A DNA stretch of 64,000 nucleotides from Pseudomonas sp. AOB-7 (GCF_003696305.1 NZ_RFFK01000011.1:1-64000); one strand, 5' to 3'. Positions 53,447 through 62,480 are shown, counted from the first letter of the stretch. Numbers and translations: made by a program. Notes: generated by a model not told the origin, from the sequence alone.

Positions 53447-53929
53447 ATGAATCGAGTGTTATACCCCGGCACCTTCGACCCCATCACCAAGGGCCATGGC
53501 GATCTGGTCGAACGCGCCTCTCGGCTGTTCGATCACGTCATCATCGCCGTCGCCGCCAGCCCGAAGAAGAACCCGCTGTTCCCCCTGGAACAACGGGTGG
53601 AGCTGGCCCGCGAGGTCACCAAGCACCTGCCCAACGTCGAAGTGGTGGGGTTCTCCACCCTGCTCGCGCACTTCGCCAAGGAACAGGGCGCCAACGTGTT
53701 CCTGCGCGGCCTGCGCGCGGTGTCGGACTTCGAGTACGAATTCCAGCTGGCCAATATGAACCGCCAGCTGGCGCCGGACGTGGAAAGCCTGTTCCTCACC
53801 CCGTCGGAGAAATACTCCTTTATCTCCTCGACCCTGGTGCGCGAGATCGCGGCCCTCGGCGGCGACATCTCCAAGTTCGTCCATCCGGCCGTGGCCGCTG
53901 CGCTGAACGAGCGCTTTCGCCAGCGCTGA
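53447..53929 (+). CDS. coaD: Phosphopantetheine adenylyltransferase
   Basis: A 160-residue hexameric enzyme that adenylates 4'-phosphopantetheine, the penultimate step of coenzyme A synthesis. It has the nucleotidyltransferase TxGH-type motif YPGTFDPITKGHGDLVERA (residues about 4-22), RGLRAVSDFEYEFQLANMNR, and the C-terminal YSFISSTLVREIAALGGD (ISSTxVRE). Length is normal. Confidence 0.97.
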   Translation: MNRVLYPGTFDPITKGHGDLVERASRLFDHVIIAVAASPKKNPLFPLEQRVELAREVTKHLPNVEVVGFSTLLAHFAKEQGANVFLRGLRAVSDFEYEFQLANMNRQLAPDVESLFLTPSEKYSFISSTLVREIAALGGDISKFVHPAVAAALNERFRQR

Positions 53930-53937
53930 CCAGCCCC

Positions 53938-53996
53938 TGTGGGAGCGGCTTCAGCCGCGAATGACTCGGCCGCTCGCGGCTGAAGCCGCTCCCACA
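53938..53996. repeat. Intact Pseudomonas REP palindrome
   Basis: Two 23-base arms (53938-53960 and 53974-53996) are exact inverted copies, starting TGTGGGAGCGGCTTCAGCCG, with a 13-base loop. This is the classic GTGGGAGCGGC REP of Pseudomonas, located just after coaD. It may act as a transcription attenuator or RNA stabiliser and as a target for REP-associated transposases. Confidence 0.93.
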
Positions 53997-54118
53997 AAGG
54001 CCGCGCCCACCGACTCCGCCTCTCGCTCAGCACATGGCGCGCCACCGCCCAATCCGGCACAATTCGCCTACCGTTGTCCGATAGTGTCGCGGCGTCCCGC
54101 CTCGACAGGAGTTGTTCC

Positions 54119-54370
54119 ATGTCCCTGATCATCACCGACGACTGCATCAACTGCGACGTCTGCGAACCCGAGTGCCCCAACGGCGCGATTTCCCAGGGCG
54201 AGGAGATCTACGTGATCGACCCCAACCTGTGCACCGAATGCGTCGGCCACTACGACGAGCCGCAGTGCCAGCAGGTGTGCCCGGTGGACTGCATCCCGCT
54301 CGACGAGAACAACGTCGAGAGCAAGGACGAGCTGATGCAGAAGTACCGGATCATCACCGGCAAGGCCTGA
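54119..54370 (+). CDS. fdx: 2[4Fe-4S] ferredoxin
   Basis: An 83-residue ferredoxin of the Allochromatium type. The first cluster motif is CINCDVCEPECP. The second is CTECVGHYDEPQCQQVCPVDC, with the six-to-eight-residue insertion between cysteines typical of this group, and a short C-terminal helix follows. The ATG was chosen because it gives MSLIITDDCINC; a longer frame runs back into noncoding DNA. Length and position after coaD match the P. aeruginosa fdx1 gene, which is important for survival although its main partner is not certain. Confidence 0.95.
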   Translation: MSLIITDDCINCDVCEPECPNGAISQGEEIYVIDPNLCTECVGHYDEPQCQQVCPVDCIPLDENNVESKDELMQKYRIITGKA

Positions 54371-54380
54371 CCGCCCCCAG

Positions 54381-54407
54381 GGCGAACCGCCGCACGAGCG
54401 GTTCGCC
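54381..54407 (+). terminator. Possible terminator hairpin after the ferredoxin gene
   Basis: Perfect 10-bp stem GGCGAACCGC/GCGGTTCGCC with a 7-base loop. No T-tract follows, so intrinsic termination may be weak. Confidence 0.5.
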
Positions 54408-54479
54408 GCCTGCCACACCCGCACGACAAACCAAGGCTGCTAAGCTTCGCCCTTTCCCCAGCCGCCTTCGGTAGATCGC

Positions 54480-56138
54480 ATGTTGCGCCACCTCCTGCTC
54501 TCGACCCTGCTGCTCGCCGCCAGCCTGCTGGCCCAGGCCGCGCCGCAGCAGGCCGCCATCGCCACCGCTCACCCCGCCGCCACGGCCGCCGCGCAGCAGA
54601 TGCTGGACGCCGGCGGCAACGCCTTCGATGCCGCGGTGGCGGCCAGCGCCGCCCTGGCGGTGGTCGAGCCCTATGGCTCGGGCCTCGGCGGCGGCGGCTT
54701 CTTCCTCCTGCGCACGGCCGGCGACCGGCCGAGCTACGACTTTCTCGATGCCCGCGAGCGCGCGCCGCTGCAGGCCAAGGCCGATATGTACCAGCGCCAA
54801 GGCAAGGCGCAGCGCGAGCTGTCGCTCAACGGCGCTCTGGCCGCCGCCATCCCGGGGCTGCCGGCGGCGCTGGTGGAGCTGGCTGAACGCCACGGCCGCC
54901 TGCCGCTGAAAACCAGCCTGGCCCCGGCCATTGCCCTGGCCAACGAGGGCTTCGCCGTCGACCGCGTCTACCGCGAGCGCGCCGCCTGGCGACTGGCGGC
55001 GCTGCGCGACGATAGCGAAAGCGCGCGGCTGTTCCTCGACCGCGGCGAGGTACCGGCCGAGGGCTATCGGCTGCGCCAACCGGAGCTGGCCGCCACCCTG
55101 CAGACGATCGCCGCCCAGGGCCACGCCGGGTTCTACGCCGGCCACCTGGCCGAGCGCCTGGTCGCCGGCGTGCGCAATGCCGGCGGCATCTGGAGCCTGG
55201 ACGATCTGAGGGAGTACCGCAGCGTGCGCCGCGCGCCGCTGCGTTTCCCCCTGGAGGACGGTCGCGAGCTGATCAGCGCGCCGCCGCCCTCGGCCGGCGG
55301 CGTGGCCCTGGCGCAGAGCCTGGCGATGCTCGGCCAGCTGCCCTGGCGCGAGGCCGAGCCGCTGCAGCGCGTGCACTATGTGGTCGAGGCGCTGCGCCGC
55401 GCCTACCGCGACCGCGGCCTGCTCGGCGACCCGGATTTCGTCGCCAACCCGCTCGAACGACTGCTCTCGCCCGGCCACCTGGCGGTGCTGGCCGGCAGCA
55501 TCGACCCCGAACGCGCCACACCCAGCGCCAGCCTGCCGCCGGCCGGCACCTGGCACGAAGGCGACCACACCACCCACTTCGCCGTGCTCGACGCCGAGGG
55601 CAACGCGGTGGCCGCCACCCTGTCGATCAACCTGCCGTTCGGCGCCGCCTTCACCGTGCCCGGCACCGGCGTGCTGCTCAACGACGAGATGGACGACTTC
55701 GCCGCCGATATCCAGGGCGCCAACGCCTACGGCCTGGCCGGCAGCCAGGCCAACGCCATCGCCGCCGGCAAGCGGCCGCTGTCGTCCATGAGCCCGAGCT
55801 TTATCGAGAGCGACGCGGCCTTCGCCGCCTTCGGCACGCCGGGCGGCAGCCGCATCCCCAGCATGGTGCTGCTGGCCATGCTCGAATACCTGGACGGCCA
55901 GCCCATCGCGCGCTGGCCGGCGGTGGCGCGCTACCACCACCAGTTCCTGCCGGATGTGATCGAGCACGAACCGGATACCTTCAGCACCGCGCAGATCGCC
56001 GAGCTGCAGGCGCGCGGCCACCAGCTCAAGGCACTGGAGCGGCAGTACGGCAACCAGCAGGTGCTGCTGTGGGACAAGGTCAGCGGCGAGGTGCAGGCGG
56101 CCAGCGACCCGCGCGGTATCGGCGAGGCCATGCCCTAG
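54480..56138 (+). CDS. ggt: Gamma-glutamyltranspeptidase
   Basis: A 552-residue periplasmic proenzyme that cleaves itself into large and small subunits and hydrolyses or transfers gamma-glutamyl groups, mainly of glutathione. The signal peptide ends near AQAA (residue 21). The self-processing and nucleophilic threonine is T364 in GDHTTHFAVLD. LDAGGNAFDAAVAASAALAVVEP, GSGLGGGGFFL, and the PLSSMSPSF and GTPGGSRIPSM motifs are intact. The family arginine/lid region is present. Confidence 0.94.
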   Translation: MLRHLLLSTLLLAASLLAQAAPQQAAIATAHPAATAAAQQMLDAGGNAFDAAVAASAALAVVEPYGSGLGGGGFFLLRTAGDRPSYDFLDARERAPLQAKADMYQRQGKAQRELSLNGALAAAIPGLPAALVELAERHGRLPLKTSLAPAIALANEGFAVDRVYRERAAWRLAALRDDSESARLFLDRGEVPAEGYRLRQPELAATLQTIAAQGHAGFYAGHLAERLVAGVRNAGGIWSLDDLREYRSVRRAPLRFPLEDGRELISAPPPSAGGVALAQSLAMLGQLPWREAEPLQRVHYVVEALRRAYRDRGLLGDPDFVANPLERLLSPGHLAVLAGSIDPERATPSASLPPAGTWHEGDHTTHFAVLDAEGNAVAATLSINLPFGAAFTVPGTGVLLNDEMDDFAADIQGANAYGLAGSQANAIAAGKRPLSSMSPSFIESDAAFAAFGTPGGSRIPSMVLLAMLEYLDGQPIARWPAVARYHHQFLPDVIEHEPDTFSTAQIAELQARGHQLKALERQYGNQQVLLWDKVSGEVQAASDPRGIGEAMP

Positions 56139-56206
56139 GGTGCGCCGTGCGCACCGCAAGCCCCCGTCCGCGCCAACAGCCGGTGTAGCCCGGATGCCAT
56201 CCGGGC
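56137..56206. repeat. Two dispersed palindromes between ggt and the transporter gene
   Basis: TAGGGTGCGCCGTGCGCACC (56136-56155) belongs to the GTAGGGTGCGCC class; its left end overlaps the ggt stop codon. GCCCGGATGCCATCCGGGC (56188-56206) belongs to the AGCCCGGA class. Both could act as weak hairpins on either strand. Confidence 0.65.
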
Positions 56207-56219
56207 CAGGGCTTGTCGG

Positions 56220-58058
56220 TCAAGGCGAGAGGATCAGCGGCCCACTGCTTTCATCGCCCAGCCGCCGCAATTCGCGGAACAACGCCTGCTCGTCGCCGAG
56301 CATCAGCACGTTGCGCAGGCTCTGGAAGATGCGGCTGACATAACCCAGGTCGTTCATCAGCGAGCTGGTCTGCAGGCCGTCCAGGCGGCCGCTGCGCACC
56401 TCGGCGAACAGACGCTGGCGAAACTTCGCGTCGAACTCCGCCGCCTGTTCGTCGAGCCAGCGCAAACGCGCCTGCCAGGCCTCCTCGGGCAGCTCCGAGC
56501 GGGCCAGCTCGCGCACCTCATGCAGGGTGACGAGCAGGTGGCGGCGCAGTTCCACATAGGCCTCGCGCACCGCCGAGGGCGGCGCGTCGAGGTAGTGGCC
56601 GAGGTTCTTCTGCAGGTGCTTGGCGTCCTTGACCGCGTCCACCAGTTGCAACGCGGCCAACTGGCAGCTGACCCAGAACCGCTGGTGCGCCTCGTCCATC
56701 GGCAGCTCCATGCGCCCCATGAAGCTCAGCAGGTCGCCGTACACCCCCTTGATATGGAACTGGTAGAGGTGCTCGGCATCGAAGCCGCCGCGCACCGGCC
56801 CGGCCTGCAGCAGTTGCTCATCCGCCCGCGCACGCGCCAACTGGTCCACCGGCAGGTAGAGTGCGTGACAGATCACCTCCAGGCTCAGCCGGCCGAGGTG
56901 GCCGAGCTCCTGCACCACCGCGCCGGAGGCGGCGTCCACCGAATCCAGGGCGCGCTCGCTGAGGTAGCGGGCGCGGGTGCGCTCGGGCTCGGCGACCGGC
57001 TCGGCCGCCAGTTCGGTGATCAGCACCTGCGGCTCGGCCCGCTCCGGCAACCAGCGGATCAGCCGCTGCGCCAAGCGTCCCTGCAGCGGCCAGAACAGCG
57101 CCACGCCCATGGCGTTGAACAGGGTGTGGAACATCGCCAGCTGGATCAGGCTGTTGTCGCCGAGGCCCAAGGGCTCGGCCAGGGCCTGCACCAGCCAGGT
57201 CAGCGGGCCGAGCAGACAGAAGGCCAGCACCCCGGTGGTGATGTTGAACAGCACATGGGCCAGGGCCAGGCGCTGACCGCTGCGGTTGCCGCCCAGCGAG
57301 CCGACGAAGGCGGTGGTGACGCTGCTGCCGATATTGGAGCCGATGGCGATCGCCAGGCTCTGGCCCAGCTCCAGCTGGCCGCTAGCCAACGCCGCCAGGG
57401 TCAGCATCAGGGCGGCGTGGCTCGATTGCAGCACCACGGTGATCGCCAGGCCGATGGCGGTGAACAGCAGCGCGCCGCGCAGACCGCTCGCCTGATAGCC
57501 GCTCATGTCCAGGCCGTCGCCGAAGCTGGCGAAGCCGTCCTTGATCTGGTCGATGCCGATAAAGATGAAGGCGACGCCCAGCACTATGCGCCCGGCCGCC
57601 TTGCTCTTCGGCCCGGCGAAACCGGCCAGCACACCGAACACCAGCAGCGGCAGGGCGAAGGGACTGAGGCTGAGGTTCTGCCCGGCCAGCGCCAGCAACC
57701 AGATGCCGCTGGTGGCGCCGAGGTTGGCGCCGAACAGGATGGCGATGCCGCCGGCCAGCTGGATCAGCCCGGTGCTGATAAAGGCGATGGTCAGCAGCGA
57801 GACCAGGGTGCTGGATTGCAGCAGCAGGGTGCCGCCGACGCCGAACAGCAGGCTCTTGAAAGGCGTCGCGGTGCTGCGCCCGAGGATCTGCTCCAGCTTG
57901 CTGCCGGCCAGCTGACGCAGCCCCTCCTCCAGGCACTGCATGCCGAACAGGAACACCGCCAGCCCGGCGCACAGCTGCAGCCAGCCCTCGCTGAACCAGA
58001 ACGAGGCGGCCAAGCCCAGCACCACCAGCAGCAGGATCACCCAGCGCAGATAACGCAT
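56220..58058 (-). CDS. Na/Pi-cotransporter family protein (PNaS family, with PhoU-like C-terminus)
   Basis: A 612-residue membrane transporter. Two inverted repeats of the Na/Pi-cotransporter II domain carry the QSS motifs: LLLQSSTLVSLLTIAFIS (about residues 78-95) and VVLQSSHAALMLTLAAL (about 207-223), the latter in the second repeat. About eight or nine spans cover residues 5-335. The C-terminal 250 residues are cytoplasmic, helical and PhoU-like (LSLEVICHALYLPVDQLARAR.. LLVTLHEVRELARSELPEEAW). Related proteins import phosphate with sodium; substrate here is inferred. Confidence 0.9.
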   Translation of the reverse strand: MRYLRWVILLLVVLGLAASFWFSEGWLQLCAGLAVFLFGMQCLEEGLRQLAGSKLEQILGRSTATPFKSLLFGVGGTLLLQSSTLVSLLTIAFISTGLIQLAGGIAILFGANLGATSGIWLLALAGQNLSLSPFALPLLVFGVLAGFAGPKSKAAGRIVLGVAFIFIGIDQIKDGFASFGDGLDMSGYQASGLRGALLFTAIGLAITVVLQSSHAALMLTLAALASGQLELGQSLAIAIGSNIGSSVTTAFVGSLGGNRSGQRLALAHVLFNITTGVLAFCLLGPLTWLVQALAEPLGLGDNSLIQLAMFHTLFNAMGVALFWPLQGRLAQRLIRWLPERAEPQVLITELAAEPVAEPERTRARYLSERALDSVDAASGAVVQELGHLGRLSLEVICHALYLPVDQLARARADEQLLQAGPVRGGFDAEHLYQFHIKGVYGDLLSFMGRMELPMDEAHQRFWVSCQLAALQLVDAVKDAKHLQKNLGHYLDAPPSAVREAYVELRRHLLVTLHEVRELARSELPEEAWQARLRWLDEQAAEFDAKFRQRLFAEVRSGRLDGLQTSSLMNDLGYVSRIFQSLRNVLMLGDEQALFRELRRLGDESSGPLILSP

Positions 58059-58081
58059 CGCCCGCCCTCCCTAACGCAAAC

Positions 58082-58112
58082 GGCCCCTCGCCCCGTTAGG
58101 GAGCGAGAGGCC
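58082..58112 (-). terminator. Hairpin between the small exported protein gene and the transporter gene
   Basis: GGCCCCTCGC (58082-58091) and GCGAGAGGCC (58103-58112) form a 10-bp stem with one mismatch. Only a short T run follows on the minus strand, so termination would be partial; it may separate expression of the two same-strand genes. Confidence 0.45.
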
Positions 58113-58133
58113 GCGGTCATGCAACCGAACGAA

Positions 58134-58472
58134 TCAGTCGTGCTTGTAACCGCTGCTGGTGCAGCCCAGGCAGCGCACGAAGGCTTCCTTGCCCGGTTCG
58201 ACCACCAGTGCCTCGGCCGCCTCACCGACGTTGCCGCCCAGGGCGGTGAACGGCAGGCTGACGACGAAGGCCACGACGCCGATGGCGGTGGCGCCGATCA
58301 GCAGCGGACGGGCGATCACCAGGTCGCCGATCATGGCATAGCCCTTCGGCGCCTCGACGGTATACAGGGGGTCGCCACTGACGTTCTGCTGCACCACTTC
58401 CGCCTGCGCCGGCAGTGCCAGCAGGCCAGAGGTCAGCGCCAGGACAGCAGCGGTCGTGCGAAACGGTTTCAT
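58134..58472 (-). CDS. Small exported protein with one internal membrane span
   Basis: A 112-residue protein with a signal peptide (MKPFRTTAAVLALTSGLLALPAQA, cleavage near residue 24) and a second hydrophobic stretch (IARPLLIGATAIGVVAFVVSLPF, about 60-82). The C-terminal tail is short and carries two cysteines (VRCLGCTSSGYKHD), possibly a disulfide or metal site. AAGGA precedes the ATG, 8 bases upstream. Similar proteins are sometimes annotated as multidrug transporters without evidence; I do not assign a function. Confidence 0.85.
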   Translation of the reverse strand: MKPFRTTAAVLALTSGLLALPAQAEVVQQNVSGDPLYTVEAPKGYAMIGDLVIARPLLIGATAIGVVAFVVSLPFTALGGNVGEAAEALVVEPGKEAFVRCLGCTSSGYKHD

Positions 58473-58548
58473 GGGGCGATCCTTCAGGTTATTCGGGAAA
58501 GTGCCAGTAACTATAACAGCGCATTGGTAATTGTCAGCGTGACGGGCG

Positions 58549-59127
58549 TCAATCGCCATGAAAGGCGTATTGCGGCTTTTTCGGCACGTAGGGGCGGAAA
58601 AACGCCAGCATCGCCGCCAGATCGGCCTGCTCGTCGCCGGTGGGCTGGAAGGTCGGACCGATCACCACGCGGCGGTTCTGGTAGTCCAGCGCGCCCAGCA
58701 CTATGGGCACGCCCGCGCCCAGGGCGATATGGTAGAAGCCCATCTTCCAGCGCTCGACCTTCTTGCGCGTGCCCTCGGGCGACAGCACCAGGATGAATTC
58801 GCGGTTGTCGCGAAACGCCTGCACCGCTTGCTCCACGGTGTTGCGCTGCCGTTCGCGGCGGATCGGGATGCCGCCCCAGGCGCGCATCAGGCCGCCGAAC
58901 GGCCAGCGGAAGATGCTGTGCTTGCCGAACCAGCGGGCGTTCAGGCGCAGGACGAACTTCAGCGCGATAAAGATCACGAAGTCCCAGTTGGAGGTGTGGT
59001 GGGCGCCGATGGCGACGAACTTGTCGAGCCGGGGCAACTGCCCCTCGATGCGCCACCCCATGAGTTTCAGCACGCTGCGCCCCAGCCATTCGGCGGCCGG
59101 ATTGCGCGGCAAATAGTTACCGGACAT
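58549..59127 (-). CDS. PlsC-like 1-acylglycerol-phosphate-type acyltransferase
   Basis: A 192-residue acyltransferase of the lysophospholipid family. The catalytic motif is AIGAHHTSNWD (HTSNWD = H-x4-D, residues about 44-49). Motif II IPIRRERQRNTVEQ, motif III LVLSPEGTRKK and motif IV VPIVLGALDY follow. The N-terminal part is short with one hydrophobic helix, so membrane association is probably peripheral. The exact acceptor is unknown. It follows mutM on the same strand after 44 bp. Confidence 0.9.
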   Translation of the reverse strand: MSGNYLPRNPAAEWLGRSVLKLMGWRIEGQLPRLDKFVAIGAHHTSNWDFVIFIALKFVLRLNARWFGKHSIFRWPFGGLMRAWGGIPIRRERQRNTVEQAVQAFRDNREFILVLSPEGTRKKVERWKMGFYHIALGAGVPIVLGALDYQNRRVVIGPTFQPTGDEQADLAAMLAFFRPYVPKKPQYAFHGD

Positions 59128-59171
59128 CGATCAACCTCGGTATTTCTTGTTGTTCTCGCGATCTGTCTGTT

Positions 59172-59984
59172 TCAGCGCTGGCACTTGGGACAGTAGACAC
59201 TGGCGCGCTGGCCCAGCTTGACCTCGCGCAGGGTGCTGCCGCACAGCTTGCAGAATTCGCCGCCGCGACCGTAGACGAACAGCTCCTGCTGGAAGTAGCC
59301 GGGCTGGCCATCGCCGCCGACGAAGTCGCGCAAGGTGGTGCCGCCGCGCTCGATGGCATGGGCGAGGATGCGCTTGATCGCCTCCGCCAGTTTCTGGTAG
59401 CGCGCCCGCGAGATCGAGCCGGCCGCGCGGCGCGGGTCGATGCCGGCGGCAAACAGCGCCTCGCTGGCGTAGATATTGCCGACCCCGACCACCACGGCGT
59501 TGTCCATGATGAACGGCTTGACCGCCATGCTGCGCCCGCGCGACAGCTGGAACAGGCGCTCGCCGTCGAAGTCCGCGCCCAGCGGTTCCGGGCCGAGCTT
59601 GCTGAGCAGCTCGTGATGCAGCGGGTCCTCGCTCCACAGCAGGGCGCCGAAACGCCGTGGATCGGTGTAGCGCAGGGCCAGGCCGGACTCCAGTTCGATA
59701 TCGACGTGCTCGTGCTTGGCCGCCGGCAGGCCGCACTCCACCAGGCGCAAGCTGCCGGACATGCCCAGGTGGCCGATCAGACTGCCGCTTTCGGCCTTGA
59801 TCAGCAGGTACTTGGCGCGGCGCTCGACGCATTCGATGCGCTGGCCGGACAGGCGTACGTCCAGATCCTCGGGGATAGGCCAACGCAAGCGGCGCTCGCG
59901 CACTATCACGCGGCTGACGCGCTCACCGATCAGGTAGGGGGCGATACCGCGGCAGGTGGTTTCGACTTCGGGCAGTTCGGGCAT
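59172..59984 (-). CDS. mutM: Formamidopyrimidine-DNA glycosylase (Fpg/MutM)
   Basis: A 270-residue bifunctional DNA glycosylase/AP lyase that removes 8-oxoguanine and formamidopyrimidines. After Met removal the catalytic proline is P2 of MPELPEVETTCRGI. K57 is in RRAKYLLI, a helix-two-turn-helix (about 150-190) includes GVGNIYASEALF, and a C-terminal zinc finger (CKLCGSTLREVKLGQRASVY..CPKCQR) ends the protein. The ATG at 59982-59984 is required because the N-terminal proline is catalytic; an 11-codon longer start would inactivate it. Confidence 0.97.
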   Translation of the reverse strand: MPELPEVETTCRGIAPYLIGERVSRVIVRERRLRWPIPEDLDVRLSGQRIECVERRAKYLLIKAESGSLIGHLGMSGSLRLVECGLPAAKHEHVDIELESGLALRYTDPRRFGALLWSEDPLHHELLSKLGPEPLGADFDGERLFQLSRGRSMAVKPFIMDNAVVVGVGNIYASEALFAAGIDPRRAAGSISRARYQKLAEAIKRILAHAIERGGTTLRDFVGGDGQPGYFQQELFVYGRGGEFCKLCGSTLREVKLGQRASVYCPKCQR

Positions 59985-60050
59985 GGCAGTACGGCTGGGA
60001 AAACGGCGGAGCGCCACCTTAGCAGGAGCGGCGCGTACAACGGTAGGCCG

Positions 60051-60917
60051 CTACAGCACCGCCAGGTCGCGAATGCTTTCGCGCAGGTTCTCGAAGTCGT
60101 AGGCGGACAGCCCCATGTACTCCAGGATCGGCTGCTCGATATGCCGCCACTCCATGTCCTCCGGCTGGGCACCGAGCACCCGGTGGCTCTCGCAGATGTG
60201 CTCGGCCATCTTGAGGATCGCCAGCAGGGTCTTCAGCGGCGCGTCGCGGCCGGTTTCGTCGGCGAAGATCGACAGCGCGTTGTGGTGGTTGGCGATCACC
60301 TCGCACAGCGCTTCGGGCAGGCGCCAGGAGCGCGCGGTGAAGTAGCCGACCACCGCATGGTTGGTGTTGAGCAGGCGGTTCTCGGTGTCGACCACGCGGC
60401 GCTCGTCGCTGGCGCTGGCGTAGGCCTCCTCCAGCACCGTCATGTAGCTGGGGAAGCGCTTGATCATCAGCGGGATGCCGCAGTTGTGGAACAGCCCCAG
60501 GGTGTAGGCCTCGTCCGGCGAGTGGTAGCCGAGGCGCTTGGCCAGGGTCAGGCAGGTCATGGCCACGTCCTGGGCGGTGTCCCAGAAACGGTTGAGCACC
60601 AGGATCGCCTCGTCGGTCAGCTCGCCCTTGATCGACTGGGCGTTGATCAGGTTGATCACCGTGTGGCAGCCCAGCAGGTTGACCGCCTGCTGGATCGAGG
60701 CGATGCGGTTGGCCAGGCCGAAGTGCGGCGAGTTGACGATCTTCAGCAGCGCGCCGGACAGCCCGGGGTCCTGGCTGATCAGCTTGGCGATGCTCTTCAG
60801 ATCCGGGTTGGGCATGACCTGCTCCATCTGCAGGTCCACCATGATCTGCGGCTGCGGCGGCACGCTGATGCCCTGGAGGACTTGCTGGATCTGTTCGGCG
60901 GTGAGTTCGTAGACCAT
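60051..60917 (-). CDS. HDOD-domain signalling protein
   Basis: A 288-residue single HDOD-domain protein. The domain covers about residues 20-215 (SIAKLISQDPGLSGALLKIVNS.. GLANRIASIQQAVNLLGCHTVINLI), with NCGIPLM and the HD-like EVIANHHNAL in place of metal ligands. HDOD proteins link stress or cyclic-nucleotide signals to biofilm, motility or competence; most have no known activity. The ATG at 60915-60917 gives MVYELTAEQIQQVLQGI; a longer frame upstream has no ribosome site. It stands alone upstream of mutM by 66 bp. Confidence 0.9.
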   Translation of the reverse strand: MVYELTAEQIQQVLQGISVPPQPQIMVDLQMEQVMPNPDLKSIAKLISQDPGLSGALLKIVNSPHFGLANRIASIQQAVNLLGCHTVINLINAQSIKGELTDEAILVLNRFWDTAQDVAMTCLTLAKRLGYHSPDEAYTLGLFHNCGIPLMIKRFPSYMTVLEEAYASASDERRVVDTENRLLNTNHAVVGYFTARSWRLPEALCEVIANHHNALSIFADETGRDAPLKTLLAILKMAEHICESHRVLGAQPEDMEWRHIEQPILEYMGLSAYDFENLRESIRDLAVL

Positions 60918-61048
60918 GGGACGCAGGTGCCAGGTGAGAAATGCGCCACAGTTTAGCCAAAGCACCGGGTCCCCCGCAGCCGACTTTTGCAACTGCCGGG
61001 CGCCCGCGCGAGCCGCTATAATCCCGCTCTTTTCCCCGGAGCCCGCCC

Positions 61049-62245
61049 ATGTCCCTGCCCAGCCTGCGCTTGAAAGCCAACGCCGATCGACGCCTGCGCG
61101 CCGGCCACCTGTGGGTCTACAGCAACGAGATCGACGTCGCCGCCACCCCGCTGCACGGCTTTGCCGCCGGCGACCAGGCCGTGCTCGAAGCCGCCGGCGG
61201 CAAGCCGCTGGGCGTGGTCGCCATGAGTCCGAACAACCTGATCTGCGCCCGCCTGCTGTCGCGCGACGTCAAGCACCTGCTGGACAAGTCCCTGCTGGTG
61301 CACCGGCTCAACGTCGCCCTGAGCCTGCGCGAGCGCCTGTTCGAGCAGCCCTGCTACCGCCTGGTGTATGGCGACTCCGACCTGCTGCCGGGGCTGGTGG
61401 TCGACCGCTTCTTCGACATCCTCGTCGTGCAGCTGGCCTCGGCCACCATGGAAGCGCACAAGGACGAGGTGCTCGCCGCGCTGATCCAGGTGTGCAAGCC
61501 CAGCGGCGTGCTATTCAAGAACGACTCCAGCGCGCGCGACGCCGAGGGTCTGCAGCGCTACGTGGAAACCGCCCATGGCCAGGTGCCGGAATGGGTCGCC
61601 CTGGAAGAGAACGAGGTGAAGTTCGAGGCACCGGTGATCGCGGGGCAGAAGACCGGCTGGTTCTACGACCACCGCATGAACCGCGCGCGCCTGGCACCCT
61701 ATGTCAAGGGCAAGCGGGTGCTCGACCTGTTCAGCTATATCGGCGGCTGGGGCGTGCAGGCCGCGGCCTTCGGCGCCAGCGAGGTGTTCTGCGTCGACGC
61801 CTCGGCCTTCGCCCTCGACGGCGTCGAGCGCAACGCCGCGCTCAATGGCGTCGGTGAGAAGGTGACGTGCGTGGAGGGCGACGCCTTCGCCGCCCTGCGC
61901 GAGCTGAAGAGCGCCGAGGAGCGCTTCGACGTGGTGATCGCCGACCCGCCCGCCTTCATCAAGCGCAAGAAGGACCTGAAAAACGGCGAGGCCGCCTACC
62001 GCCGCCTCAACGAAACCGCCATGCGCCTGCTCTCCAAGGACGGCATCCTGGTCAGCGCCAGCTGCTCCATGCACCTGCCCGAGGACGACCTGCAGAACAT
62101 CCTGCTGACCAGCGCCCGCCACCTGGACCGCAATATCCAGCTGCTCGAACGCGGCGCCCAGGGCCCGGATCACCCGGTGCACCCGGCGATCGCCGAGACC
62201 CGCTATATCAAGAGCCTGACCGTGCGCCTGCTGCCCAATAGCTGA
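61049..62245 (+). CDS. rlmI: RlmI-like 23S rRNA (cytosine-C5)-methyltransferase
   Basis: A 398-residue methyltransferase with an N-terminal PUA domain (residues about 1-80, LKANADRRLRAGHLWVYSNEID), an EEHEE-type linker, and a SAM domain. FDHRMNRARLAPY-like FYDHRMNRARL, VLDLFSYIGGWGVQAAAFGA (SAM binding) and DVVIADPPAFIKRKKDL follow. The last and SCSMHL provide catalytic elements. E. coli RlmI modifies C1962. The start follows GGAG. The symbol is by family similarity. Confidence 0.9.
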   Translation: MSLPSLRLKANADRRLRAGHLWVYSNEIDVAATPLHGFAAGDQAVLEAAGGKPLGVVAMSPNNLICARLLSRDVKHLLDKSLLVHRLNVALSLRERLFEQPCYRLVYGDSDLLPGLVVDRFFDILVVQLASATMEAHKDEVLAALIQVCKPSGVLFKNDSSARDAEGLQRYVETAHGQVPEWVALEENEVKFEAPVIAGQKTGWFYDHRMNRARLAPYVKGKRVLDLFSYIGGWGVQAAAFGASEVFCVDASAFALDGVERNAALNGVGEKVTCVEGDAFAALRELKSAEERFDVVIADPPAFIKRKKDLKNGEAAYRRLNETAMRLLSKDGILVSASCSMHLPEDDLQNILLTSARHLDRNIQLLERGAQGPDHPVHPAIAETRYIKSLTVRLLPNS

Positions 62246-62256
62246 GCGATACACGC

Positions 62257-62358
62257 GTAGGTTGGGCTGAGGAACCCGCGACTAAGCCCAACCTGGTCGC
62301 GCAGTTCGTCCAGATCGGCCTGCCCCGCTGGGCTTCGCTGTGCTCAGCGCCAACCTAC
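62257..62358. repeat. Nested AGGTTGGGCT inverted repeats
   Basis: AGGTTGGGCT (62259-62268) pairs with AGCCCAACCT (62285-62294). GTAGGTTGG (62257-62265) can also pair with CCAACCTAC (62350-62358), so two alternative hairpins are possible. The GTAGGTTGGGC motif resembles dispersed repeats of environmental Pseudomonas genomes. Confidence 0.7.
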
Positions 62359-62465
62359 CGGGCCACACAGGCGGCGCGGCGGGCCAAGCGGGTGCGCCGC
62401 ATCGCCCACCACGCGATCACGCGTCGTACCGATCAGCGCCCCGCCGCCCAACGTTCGAGCGGCGT

Positions 62466-62480
62466 GCACCTGCCGAGTGC
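62466..62480. promoter_or_regulatory. Candidate NtrC site upstream of the ABC transporter operon
   Basis: GCACC-TGCCG-AGTGC fits GCACY-N5-RGTGC. Its centre is about 158 bp upstream of the start predicted from the sigma-54 promoter at 62605, a normal enhancer distance. The consensus is short, so it could be chance in GC-rich DNA; the paired sigma-54 promoter raises the odds. Confidence 0.5.
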
